Origin: Lachnospiraceae bacterium
Lineage (GTDB): Bacteria > Bacillota > Clostridia > Lachnospirales > Lachnospiraceae
DNA length: 64,000 nucleotides
Direction of reading: 5' to 3'
Assembly (NCBI GenBank): GCA_016284175.1
Contig: JAEEOJ010000031.1
Span: forward strand, 17,713 to 81,712
Of the stretch, positions 57,018-64,000 are shown piece after piece (positions within the stretch are counted from its first letter, which is position 1; each line of letters begins with the position of its first letter). The translations under genes and the position numbers were made by a program. The notes under the pieces are model-generated. The model saw only the letters and a list, made by a program, of their open reading frames with translations. It was not told the DNA's origin and did not search any database.

Positions 57018-58208
57018 TTAGTCATTAAACTGTCCGTATCTTTCCTTTTCGTACAACAAATTCAGTTCGAAAATATCTTCATTCATGAGCTTTTGGATAT
57101 CTTCAGCTCTTTCACGCGGAGTATGGAATTTTTTCAGTTCGTAACCTTTTTTGATATTTTTCTCAATAGCCTTCTTGTATATTCTTCTAATCTTCGAAAG
57201 TTTTTCCTTTTTCACGTTTCTTTTACGAACAATCTTTTCTCTGATTTCTATCATTCCTTCATCTTCAATGGTCTGAGTCTGAATCTCTCTTCTTACAGAC
57301 AAGGATTTTATGATCGAAATCATGATCTTGACAAACACAAACAATAATACGAGCGCAAGAAAAACAAAGATTATTACCGAAATAACGTTAAATACAGGAT
57401 TTGCTGCACCGTCAGTTACCTCAGGCTCTTCCATTATGGCTACAGGGATTTCTTCATCAGATCTTATAAGCAGATCAAATATCCATCCTATAAACTTAAG
57501 AACATATCCGAGAACAAATCTTAATCCGGCCGCAAATTTATCATATAAGAAAAGTGCAAGGCTATCGAGCTTTTCGATTTTTGCAACAACCATTATCACA
57601 AAGGACATAACGATAAAAGGAATTGCCAGTTTGGAATCGTTTAGAAGCATATCGTCGAGAGGCATCTTTTCATTGTTTTTTCTCTCAATTGATAATAAAT
57701 GCGCATTCGAGAAGAAAAGTCTGAAATAATACAGCATAACAAATGCCACACCAATTACAAAATATGCAAACATGGTTGTTCTTAACGAAAGAATGTCCGC
57801 AACAAGATATCCGATTGCAGGAAGCAGTACCAGTACTACTCCGACATATTCAAAACCCTGACCCTGAGCCTTAAAATAGTTCCTCATGTTCGTAATAAAT
57901 ACGATAAATAAAACAAATGCAAAAGCCATTTTTTGAAGCGGATCAATCGGAACGAATATAATACCCAGAACAAGGAATGCATGCGTTAAACCGTAAACGG
58001 CAAAATTATTCAAAAATGATTTCATTTTACCGAATATCATTCTGATAGCCAGTGAAAACAAAAGCATGATAACAGTTCCGGCCGGCAGGACGAAATTAAA
58101 AGGTACTTTATACATTACATCCCAGATTTCGACCACTGAAATGTAAATCAGAATAACCATTATGAAATTGGCGGCTTCAGCCAGATTGTAATATCTTCTA
58201 CTTTTCAT
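57018..58208 (-). CDS. Multi-pass membrane protein with DUF4129-like tail
   Basis: 396 residues. About eight hydrophobic helices (residues ~10-180, ~195-215 and ~270-300) are followed by a cytoplasmic, highly charged C-terminus (RKRNVKKEKLSKIRRIYKKAIEKNIKKGYELKKFHTPRERAEDIQK...LLYEKERYGQF). The tail matches the DUF4129 pattern found at the end of transglutaminase-like membrane proteins. The transglutaminase domain itself is absent. Its start overlaps the DUF58 gene by 11 bases, so it is the third member of the MoxR-DUF58-membrane protein cluster, a module often tied to envelope stress or protein maturation. Confidence 0.8.
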   Translation of the reverse strand: MKSRRYYNLAEAANFIMVILIYISVVEIWDVMYKVPFNFVLPAGTVIMLLFSLAIRMIFGKMKSFLNNFAVYGLTHAFLVLGIIFVPIDPLQKMAFAFVLFIVFITNMRNYFKAQGQGFEYVGVVLVLLPAIGYLVADILSLRTTMFAYFVIGVAFVMLYYFRLFFSNAHLLSIERKNNEKMPLDDMLLNDSKLAIPFIVMSFVIMVVAKIEKLDSLALFLYDKFAAGLRFVLGYVLKFIGWIFDLLIRSDEEIPVAIMEEPEVTDGAANPVFNVISVIIFVFLALVLLFVFVKIMISIIKSLSVRREIQTQTIEDEGMIEIREKIVRKRNVKKEKLSKIRRIYKKAIEKNIKKGYELKKFHTPRERAEDIQKLMNEDIFELNLLYEKERYGQFND

Positions 58209-59322
58209 AATTTATTACCCATTTAAAGGTATCGTTTCCGTTTTCAGCAAAAGGAGTAATATCCGCATAATCAAAATCCGGAATAATAAGGCTTACATTG
58301 ATGCCTTCCCTTTTAAGCTCATAAAATTTATCAGCAAAATCATTTTTTCTGTAATTGGAAATAAGAATATAATCATTGTCGGCTTCGCGGTCAATATGCT
58401 CTTCTATAAGGTCCACAAATGATGTACACACATCCTTTACCTGTATTCTTGCAAGCGCCATATCGATATTTCTTACATGACCGTCATCGCAGCCTGCATC
58501 AACGCCGATAGGCTCTTCTGTTTCATAATCGGTTCCGTTGGAATACAAAGCAGTAGGAATCTGCTCGCCTACAAAATAATCCGCAAGACATGATGCTATT
58601 TTTATCGACCATTCTGCGAGTTCTTCTGCATTTCTGATTAAGTTCATATCGAGATTAAGGAGAATAACCACATGCTTTGTATTGGTTGAATTGAATGTGT
58701 TTACATGAAGAAAATCACTCTTTGCGGTTGCTTTCCAGTTAATATGGTTCATCGGATCGTACGGCTGGTACTCTCTGATAGAAGAAAACTCAAACGGATC
58801 TTCATTGATTTTGATTCTTTTAACAACATCACCCGTAAATCTGATAATATCGTCGTTAATGTTCTCTCTTCTTATTCTTGCAGGAAGAACAAGCACGGTT
58901 GAATATTCTTCGGACGAGGCAAAATTGCTCTTATCCATAAAAATATCCTTACAGATAATATCGATGGAGGTGATTTTGTATTCGCCTCTTTTAGAAGCCT
59001 GGAAAGCATATTTTCTGGTGATTATCTGAAAAGGTCTGCACGTAAAATAATCGTTTCTGTAATACTGGTCCGTTACGGCGGAGTTCTTTTCCTTGGGGAA
59101 AATAAAAGTTCTGGTAATGGAGAATTTCAGCTGTAAAACAGGCAATAAAAGAGCCTTGTCGTTTTTTATGACTTCGACAAGCGCATTTTTATCGCCCTCT
59201 CTTACGACAGGTTCTTCAAAATCAATATCAACTTGTAATCCTTTCAACCAGTTCTTTTTGTAAACTCTTCTCTGAATGAGAAACAAAATCAAACCGATTG
59301 CAAGCACTAAAAGCAGTCTCAT
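58198..59322 (-). CDS. DUF58 domain membrane protein
   Basis: 374 residues. One or two N-terminal hydrophobic stretches (LLLVLAIGLILFLIQRR) then a soluble domain. The DUF58 signature is SIREYQPYDPMNHINWKATAKSDFLHVNTF, followed by a von Willebrand A-like fold (HVVILLNLDMNL). In MoxR clusters, DUF58 proteins are thought to be substrates or partners of the MoxR ATPase. It lies 14 bases after moxR and overlaps the next gene by 11 bases. Confidence 0.9.
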   Translation of the reverse strand: MRLLLVLAIGLILFLIQRRVYKKNWLKGLQVDIDFEEPVVREGDKNALVEVIKNDKALLLPVLQLKFSITRTFIFPKEKNSAVTDQYYRNDYFTCRPFQIITRKYAFQASKRGEYKITSIDIICKDIFMDKSNFASSEEYSTVLVLPARIRRENINDDIIRFTGDVVKRIKINEDPFEFSSIREYQPYDPMNHINWKATAKSDFLHVNTFNSTNTKHVVILLNLDMNLIRNAEELAEWSIKIASCLADYFVGEQIPTALYSNGTDYETEEPIGVDAGCDDGHVRNIDMALARIQVKDVCTSFVDLIEEHIDREADNDYILISNYRKNDFADKFYELKREGINVSLIIPDFDYADITPFAENGNDTFKWVINYEK

Positions 59323-59336
59323 TGGTCAACTCCGAA

Positions 59337-60290
59337 TTATTGTTGATTAAATTCCTCACTGGGAACTTCCACACGGCTTACAAGCGCATTCAGATACTGT
59401 TCCTTGGATGTACGGTCTTTTCTGTTGATGAAAAGAATTCTGTGCATAAGAACGGGAATAATCAAGTTCTTAATATCGTCAGGAAGCACATAATCTCTTC
59501 CGTCGATAAGTGCAGAGGTTTTTGCTGCTTTTAAAAGAGCCAGTGTACCACGGGGACTTACGCCCATGTATGTACCGGAATCTGCTCTGGTAACCTCACA
59601 TACTCTTGCGATGTATTTAATTAAATCCTGATGAATCTTTACATCTTTTAAGAGGCTTCTGATTTCGATAATATCTTCTGCTTCAACAACATTGCTTAAA
59701 GTCTCTAAAGGCTCGTCATTTTCAAATCTGTTAAGCATCTTAACTTCTTCTTCGAGAGTCATATTACCGATGGTTAATTCCATCATAAATCTGTCGAGTT
59801 CGGCCTCGGGAAGAGGGAATGTACCTGCAGTTTCAACTGGGTTCTGCGTAGCGATTACAAAGAAAGGCGATTCAAGCTTTCTGCTCACGCCGTCTACGGT
59901 TACCTGTCTCTCCTGCATTGCTTCAAGAAGTGCGGACTGGGTTCTGGGAGTCGCACGGTTAATTTCATCCGCAAGCAGAATATTTGTAATGATGGGACCG
60001 GGAACGAAATTGAATTTCTCGCTCTGTCTGTTATATACGTTAAGACCAATGATATCGGCAGGAAGCAAATCGGGAGTAAACTGAATACGACTGAACTTAG
60101 CATTGATGGACTGTGACAAAGACTTCGCAAGCATGGTTTTACCTGTGCCGGGAAGATCTTCAAGAAGCACATGTCCGTCAGCAATAAGGCAAATCAGCAC
60201 ATTTCTTACAGTTTCGTCTTTTCCGACTATTACCTTTCCGATGTTATCCCTGATTAAATCAACTTTCTCTTTTGCTTCTGCAATATTCAT
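59337..60290 (-). CDS. MoxR-family AAA+ ATPase
   Basis: 317 residues, normal length. Walker A is EDLPGTGKTMLAKSL, Walker B LLADEINRATPRTQSALLEAMQE, sensor 1 FFVIATQNPVETAGTFPLPEAELDRFMM, and the C-terminal lid domain includes GVSPRGTLALLKAAKTSALIDGRDYVLPDDI. MoxR proteins act as chaperone-like ATPases that help metal insertion or assembly of envelope-linked complexes. It leads the three-gene cluster with DUF58 and DUF4129. AAAGGAAAGGAAA precedes the ATG. Confidence 0.94.
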   Translation of the reverse strand: MNIAEAKEKVDLIRDNIGKVIVGKDETVRNVLICLIADGHVLLEDLPGTGKTMLAKSLSQSINAKFSRIQFTPDLLPADIIGLNVYNRQSEKFNFVPGPIITNILLADEINRATPRTQSALLEAMQERQVTVDGVSRKLESPFFVIATQNPVETAGTFPLPEAELDRFMMELTIGNMTLEEEVKMLNRFENDEPLETLSNVVEAEDIIEIRSLLKDVKIHQDLIKYIARVCEVTRADSGTYMGVSPRGTLALLKAAKTSALIDGRDYVLPDDIKNLIIPVLMHRILFINRKDRTSKEQYLNALVSRVEVPSEEFNQQ

Positions 60291-60589
60291 AGCTCATTTC
60301 CTTTCCTTTTATGTGAGTTTATTAAATATCTTGCGTAAACGGATACATTTACAATATTGTTATCGGCATTTCTTTGCAATATATTGCTTTCCAATAAAAA
60401 AGTCATACTTGCAGTATCTTACTGCAAATATGACATATTTTATCAATAAAAACAACCGATATTTTATACTAAATTACTCGATAAATGACATAATTATTCA
60501 ATATGTAGTGTTTTTTAGGTAAAAATAACCCATATATTTGTTTATATAATGGCATTTTGCCAAAACGCTCATAAAAAAGTGAACAAAGC
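60291..60589. other. Intergenic region between queA and moxR
   Basis: 299 bases. It holds the queA terminator (60402-60434) and, to its left on the minus strand, the AT-rich promoter region of the moxR cluster, where no box is convincing (the best is TTGTAA with GATATT 18 bases on). Between 60435 and 60589 I see only A/T-rich DNA. Confidence 0.6.
60402..60434 (-). terminator. Intrinsic terminator after queA
   Basis: GTCATATTTGCAGTA/TACTGCAAGTATGAC, a 15-bp stem with one G-U pair and a 3-base loop, followed by TTTTTTATTGG on the minus strand. It lies about 155 bases beyond the queA stop. Confidence 0.8.
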
Positions 60590-61627
60590 TTATTTGTCGT
60601 CTATAAACATAGCGTCACCGAACGAAAAGAATCTGTATCTTTCTTTTACGGCCTCTTCATATGCTCTTAAAACATTCTCTCTGCCTGCAAGTGCGGAAAC
60701 AAGCATAATAAGTGTTGACTCAGGCAGATGGAAGTTTGTAATAAGGCAGTCTAAAACCTTAAACTTATATCCGGGATAAATAAAGATACTTGTATCCCTG
60801 CTCTCTGCTCTTACCGTTCCGTCATCATCAGCTGCTGATTCAATGGTACGGCAGCTCGTGGTTCCGACACAGATAATTCTTCCGCCGTTCTTCTTGGCTT
60901 CATTTATAATATCAGCCGTTTCCTTTGTAACCTGATACCATTCGGAATGCATATGATGATCGAGGATATTATCTTCTTTTACAGGTCTGAAAGTACCTAG
61001 ACCTACATGTAAAGTTACATATGCTATCTTTACGCCCTTATCTTCTATTCTTTTAAGAAGTTCGTTTGTAAAATGAAGGCCTGCCGTCGGAGCAGCTGCA
61101 GAACCGTCATATTTTGCATATACGGTCTGATATCTGTTCTTATCCTGAAGTTTGTGTGTTATATAAGGCGGAAGCGGCATTTCACCGAGCTTATCCAATA
61201 TTTCTTCCCATATACCGTCAAACTCAAATCTTATGATACGGTTTCCTTCCGGTGTTATGTCAACCACCGTGCTTTTTAAGATACCGTCACCATACGAAAA
61301 AGTATATCCGATTTTAGCCTTCTTACCGGGCTTAACCAGACATTCCCAGTCAGTATCGGAAAGTCTTTTAAGCAAAAGAAACTCAACACTTGCTCCCGTG
61401 CCTTCTCTCACACCGAATAATCTCGCGGGTATAACCTTGGTGTTATTAAGCACAAGGCAGTCACCGGGATTAAGATAATCGATGATATCGCTGAAACGAT
61501 GATGCGAGAATTCACCGGTATATTTATTCAGTTTAAGTAATCTTGATGAAGAACGGTCAGCCAGAGGGTCCTGCGCAATCAGTTCTTCGGGAAGATCATA
61601 GTAAAAGTCAGATTTTTTTAATTCCAT
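60590..61627 (-). CDS. queA: S-adenosylmethionine:tRNA ribosyltransferase-isomerase
   Basis: 345 residues, full length. It transfers the ribosyl moiety of SAM to preQ1 at position 34 of tRNAs, making epoxyqueuosine. Motifs: [73 protein letters not shown] and [23 protein letters not shown]. Its start is 1 base beyond the stop of the M18 peptidase gene, so translation is probably coupled. No preQ1 riboswitch is visible. Confidence 0.97.
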   Translation of the reverse strand: MELKKSDFYYDLPEELIAQDPLADRSSSRLLKLNKYTGEFSHHRFSDIIDYLNPGDCLVLNNTKVIPARLFGVREGTGASVEFLLLKRLSDTDWECLVKPGKKAKIGYTFSYGDGILKSTVVDITPEGNRIIRFEFDGIWEEILDKLGEMPLPPYITHKLQDKNRYQTVYAKYDGSAAAPTAGLHFTNELLKRIEDKGVKIAYVTLHVGLGTFRPVKEDNILDHHMHSEWYQVTKETADIINEAKKNGGRIICVGTTSCRTIESAADDDGTVRAESRDTSIFIYPGYKFKVLDCLITNFHLPESTLIMLVSALAGRENVLRAYEEAVKERYRFFSFGDAMFIDDK

Positions 61628-61628
61628 A

Positions 61629-63050
61629 TTACATGTTCTTCAAGAATGATATATATCCACGATATGTTTCGTAGATATCAGCCTTGCTTGTTGCTTCATA
61701 AGGCGCATGCATGTTAAGTACAGCTACTCCGCAGTCAATTACGTTCATACCGTATTTTGCAAGCATAAATGCGATTGTTCCGCCGCCGCCAAGATCTACC
61801 TTACCAAGTTCTGCGAGCTGGAAGTCAACATTATCTTTTGCGAAAATGCTTCTTAATGCTCCGAGATATTCCGCATTGGCATCGTTAGAGCCTGATTTAC
61901 CTCTGGAACCGGTAAATTTGCAAAGCACCATTCCTTTTCCGAGATAAGCAACATTCTTCTTATCAAAGCTTGATGCATATGAAGGATCGAATGCACTTGA
62001 TACATCGCTTGAAAGCATATTTGAATTTGCAAGCATTCTCTTTAATTTAATCTCTGAATAATCATCGCAGAGATTTAAGAGCTCTGCCATTACGTTTTCA
62101 AATAACTGAGACTGCATTCCCGTAGCGCCTACAGAACCGATTTCTTCCTTGTCCGTAAGAATGCAAACTGCGGTTCTTTTAACCTTCTTAACCTTAAGCA
62201 TTGATTTGTAAGAAGGGAATGCGCATACTCTGTCGTCCTGACCGTAACCAAGTACCATTGAACGGTCTAAGCCTGCTTCTCTTGCTTTACCTGCAGGAAC
62301 GATTTCAAGTTCTGCGGAAAGGAAATCCTCTTCCTCAATATCGTAATATTTCTTTAAGATATCAAGAACCGACTTCTTAACGGCTTCTTTTTCTTCTTTG
62401 TCTTCTTTTATGGTCTTAGCTTTAGTATTCTTATCATCTTTTGCTGCAGGCTTATTGCCGATGATGATATCAAGGGCTTCGCCCTCAATTACCTTGGCTG
62501 CTTTCTTTTCAAGCTGTTCCTGCGAAAGATGAATTAAAAGATCCGAGATAAAGAATACGGGATCGGTATCTTCTTCGCCAAGATTGATGATTGCTGTTGT
62601 GCCGTCCTTTTTGGCAACTACGCCGTGAATTGCAAGGGGAATGGTTACCCACTGATACTTCTTAATACCGCCGTAATAATGCGTATCAAGATAAGCGATT
62701 CCGCTGTCTTCATATAAAGGATTTGCCTTAACATCAAGACGCGGAGAGTCAATATGTGCACCGAGAATATTTACGCCGTCTTCAAGCTTGTCGCTTCCGA
62801 CATTCATCATAATGATGGACTTGTTCATCTTAACGGAATAAACCTTATCTCCGGCTTTTAACTTCTTTCCTGCCTTGATTGCATTGTTAATATCGATATA
62901 TCCCTCTTTTTCAATATCGTTAACTATCTTTTCTACGCATTCTCTTTCGGTCTTACACTCGGAAATAAAATCGATATAATCACTCGTAAAAGATTCGAGT
63001 TCCTTTAACTGAGTTGCATTGTACTTATTCCATACGCATTTATTATCCAT
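61629..63050 (-). CDS. M18 family aminopeptidase (aspartyl aminopeptidase type)
   Basis: 473 residues. A dinuclear zinc peptidase that removes N-terminal residues from peptides. The zinc-site motifs are [20 protein letters not shown] (HxD), [17 protein letters not shown] (general base Glu-Glu) and [17 protein letters not shown]; the last ligand is near [24 protein letters not shown] Lys-rich insert ([19 protein letters not shown], about 200-225) is unlike many family members. It overlaps the small membrane protein gene by 8 bases and abuts queA. Confidence 0.94.
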   Translation of the reverse strand: MDNKCVWNKYNATQLKELESFTSDYIDFISECKTERECVEKIVNDIEKEGYIDINNAIKAGKKLKAGDKVYSVKMNKSIIMMNVGSDKLEDGVNILGAHIDSPRLDVKANPLYEDSGIAYLDTHYYGGIKKYQWVTIPLAIHGVVAKKDGTTAIINLGEEDTDPVFFISDLLIHLSQEQLEKKAAKVIEGEALDIIIGNKPAAKDDKNTKAKTIKEDKEEKEAVKKSVLDILKKYYDIEEEDFLSAELEIVPAGKAREAGLDRSMVLGYGQDDRVCAFPSYKSMLKVKKVKRTAVCILTDKEEIGSVGATGMQSQLFENVMAELLNLCDDYSEIKLKRMLANSNMLSSDVSSAFDPSYASSFDKKNVAYLGKGMVLCKFTGSRGKSGSNDANAEYLGALRSIFAKDNVDFQLAELGKVDLGGGGTIAFMLAKYGMNVIDCGVAVLNMHAPYEATSKADIYETYRGYISFLKNM

Positions 63051-63348
63051 GATTTTCCCTCCGTAATCTCTCTATTTCCCGTTCATCATTTATTCGGTCT
63101 ATCTCTTTTATTTTTTCTTCTTTTAGTCTCTTCTTTTTCTTATTAGATTGTACAATTAAAATAATTATAATTGCAGTAATAATTGCAATCATCGTTAAAA
63201 TCGAAAGAACGATTGCCCCATCAAGAATCAATCCGACGAAAAGAAAGATTTCCCATCCAAAAACAAGCATAAGAATTACTGCTTCGGTGTCTAAATTGCC
63301 ATTGGCCAAAACCTGAATAAATAAAATAACGGATAAAACAGTAAACAT
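63043..63348 (-). CDS. Small membrane protein
   Basis: 101 residues with two or three hydrophobic helices (about 1-18, 25-48 and 50-68) and a highly charged cytoplasmic tail ([32 protein letters not shown]) likely to be helical. No family recognised. It lies 3 bases after pheT and overlaps the peptidase gene by 8 bases, so it is part of the pheT-orf-M18-queA transcript. Confidence 0.75.
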   Translation of the reverse strand: MFTVLSVILFIQVLANGNLDTEAVILMLVFGWEIFLFVGLILDGAIVLSILTMIAIITAIIIILIVQSNKKKKRLKEEKIKEIDRINDEREIERLRRENHG

Positions 63349-63351
63349 TTT

Positions 63352-64000
63352 TTAACTTCTTATATCAACATCCAATTTATACTTAAGGTTACCGAGAATC
63401 TTCTTAACATACTTATCAACTGAGTCTGCCTCGAAGTCTTCTTCAACGGGAGTAAATGTAATAGAAAATGCAAGGCTCTTCTTGTCGGAAGGAATATTTT
63501 CACCTTCATAAATATCGAAGAGTTTAACATTGGTAACATACTTGCAGGCACCCTTAATGGTATCTTCAACGCTGCCACATGAAACATCCTTGTTCATAAG
63601 AAGTGCAAGGTCTCTGTTAACCGATGCGAACTTTGATAAAGGCTTGAAGCTTGCCTTTGTATCAAGAGCATAGAGATAATCAAGATCAATCTCTAATATA
63701 TAAGCAGCAGTTCTTAAATCAAGTTTCTCTGCCACTTCGTATGCAACCTTTCCAAGATAACCGATTACGTTGTCGCCTTCTTTGATGGCTGCTGTCTGAT
63801 AAGGATGAAGGAATGTCTTTTCTGCAGGCTCATATTTGAATTCTGTGAAGAAAGAATCAGCTACCGCATTTGCAATTCCCTTAAGTGAATAGAAATCATA
63901 TTTATCACCAAAAATTGCAACGCAGAGTGTCTGCTTCTCTTCAGGATACTCGGTTAAAGGAAGGCTCTTGGGGATAAATCTCGAAGCAACTTCATAAAGT
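63352..64000 (-). CDS. pheT: Phenylalanyl-tRNA synthetase beta subunit, 3' part
   Basis: The last ~216 residues of PheT; the gene continues beyond the window at 64000. The frame is open from the right edge (LYEVASRFIPKSLPLTEYPEE...). Visible are part of the B6-B7 catalytic-like core (YDFYSLKGIANAVADSFF, HPYQTAAIKEGDNVIGYLGKV) and the C-terminal anticodon-binding FDX-ACB domain (FKPLSKFASVNRDLALLMNKDV, KLFDIYEGENIPSDKKSLAFSITF). PheS/PheT form an alpha2beta2 synthetase that charges tRNA-Phe. Confidence 0.95.
   Translation of the reverse strand, partial: LYEVASRFIPKSLPLTEYPEEKQTLCVAIFGDKYDFYSLKGIANAVADSFFTEFKYEPAEKTFLHPYQTAAIKEGDNVIGYLGKVAYEVAEKLDLRTAAYILEIDLDYLYALDTKASFKPLSKFASVNRDLALLMNKDVSCGSVEDTIKGACKYVTNVKLFDIYEGENIPSDKKSLAFSITFTPVEEDFEADSVDKYVKKILGNLKYKLDVDIRS

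Noticed and set aside
1-64000. CRISPR array, prophage, insertion sequence or defence island
   Set aside because: No regular spaced repeats, transposase, integrase or restriction/toxin genes were found; the accessory signals are small palindromic repeats only.

Overview
The window is a stretch of ordinary chromosome from a low-G+C Gram-positive bacterium of the class Clostridia, most likely a member of the Lachnospiraceae (a Butyrivibrio/Roseburia/Lachnospira-like gut or rumen anaerobe). The call rests on a pyruvate-phosphate dikinase, a DUF5688 protein, DUF4349 and DUF3048 lipoproteins, a YerC-type TrpR-like regulator, strong AGGAGG ribosome-binding sites, consensus TTGACA-17-TATAAT promoters and many U-tailed intrinsic terminators. 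Nearly all genes lie on the minus strand. The only plus-strand genes are a TrpR-like regulator, a cold-shock protein, a class A penicillin-binding protein and tRNA-Thr. I see no prophage, insertion sequence, CRISPR array or defence island.

Layout from left to right: (1) 0-8 kb: a membrane HD-GYP c-di-GMP phosphodiesterase, a shortened MocR-type regulator, a small membrane protein, ppdK with a structured leader that looks like a transcription attenuator, and a lipoprotein. (2) 8-15.5 kb: glyS; a DUF4349 lipoprotein-era-recO operon; an M16C metalloprotease. (3) 15.5-18.4 kb: a membrane degenerate-GGDEF/EAL protein carrying a beta-helix-like C-terminal domain. (4) 18.4-24.2 kb: a compact operon transcribed rluF-like, ligA, metA, rhomboid-like, sigma-like, hypothetical. 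(5) 24.2-29.4 kb: an SH3b protein, tRNA-Arg(CCG), DUF5688, efp, thiN, birA and a zinc-ribbon membrane protein. (6) 29.5-38.9 kb: dprA, comM/yifB, an orphan pilT, a 7TM HD-GYP protein, hemW, palindromic repeats, lepA and rpsT. (7) 39-44.3 kb: a FAD-dependent oxidoreductase with a giant acidic low-complexity tail, preceded by a DUF1836 gene. (8) 44.5-50.7 kb: a TrpR-like regulator, a degenerate M23 protein, csp, a eukaryotic-type hisA, dapB, dapA, folA, thyA and yigZ. (9) 50.8-57 kb: a class A PBP, an SH3b protein, an acidic zinc-ribbon membrane protein, tRNA-Thr(GGT) with a cluster of hairpins behind it, and a DUF3048 lipoprotein. (10) 57-64 kb: a MoxR/DUF58/DUF4129 cluster, queA, an M18 aminopeptidase, a small membrane protein and the 3' part of pheT.

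Most genes are housekeeping: translation (glyS, pheT, efp, era, lepA, rpsT, queA, two tRNAs), DNA repair and uptake (recO, ligA, dprA, comM), lysine/peptidoglycan precursors (dapA, dapB), folate and dTMP (folA, thyA), methionine (metA), and cell-envelope proteins. Three c-di-GMP phosphodiesterase-type proteins and a PilT ATPase suggest surface behaviour controlled by c-di-GMP, but no intact diguanylate cyclase lies in the window.

The most unusual items are the ppdK leader, the EAL/beta-helix fusion, the oxidoreductase with a roughly 1,000-residue acidic tail, a sigma-factor-like protein without DNA-binding regions, the MocR protein lacking both its lysine and its C-terminus, a yeast HIS6-like HisA, and a 39-nt palindrome-associated repeat present twice immediately after stop codons.
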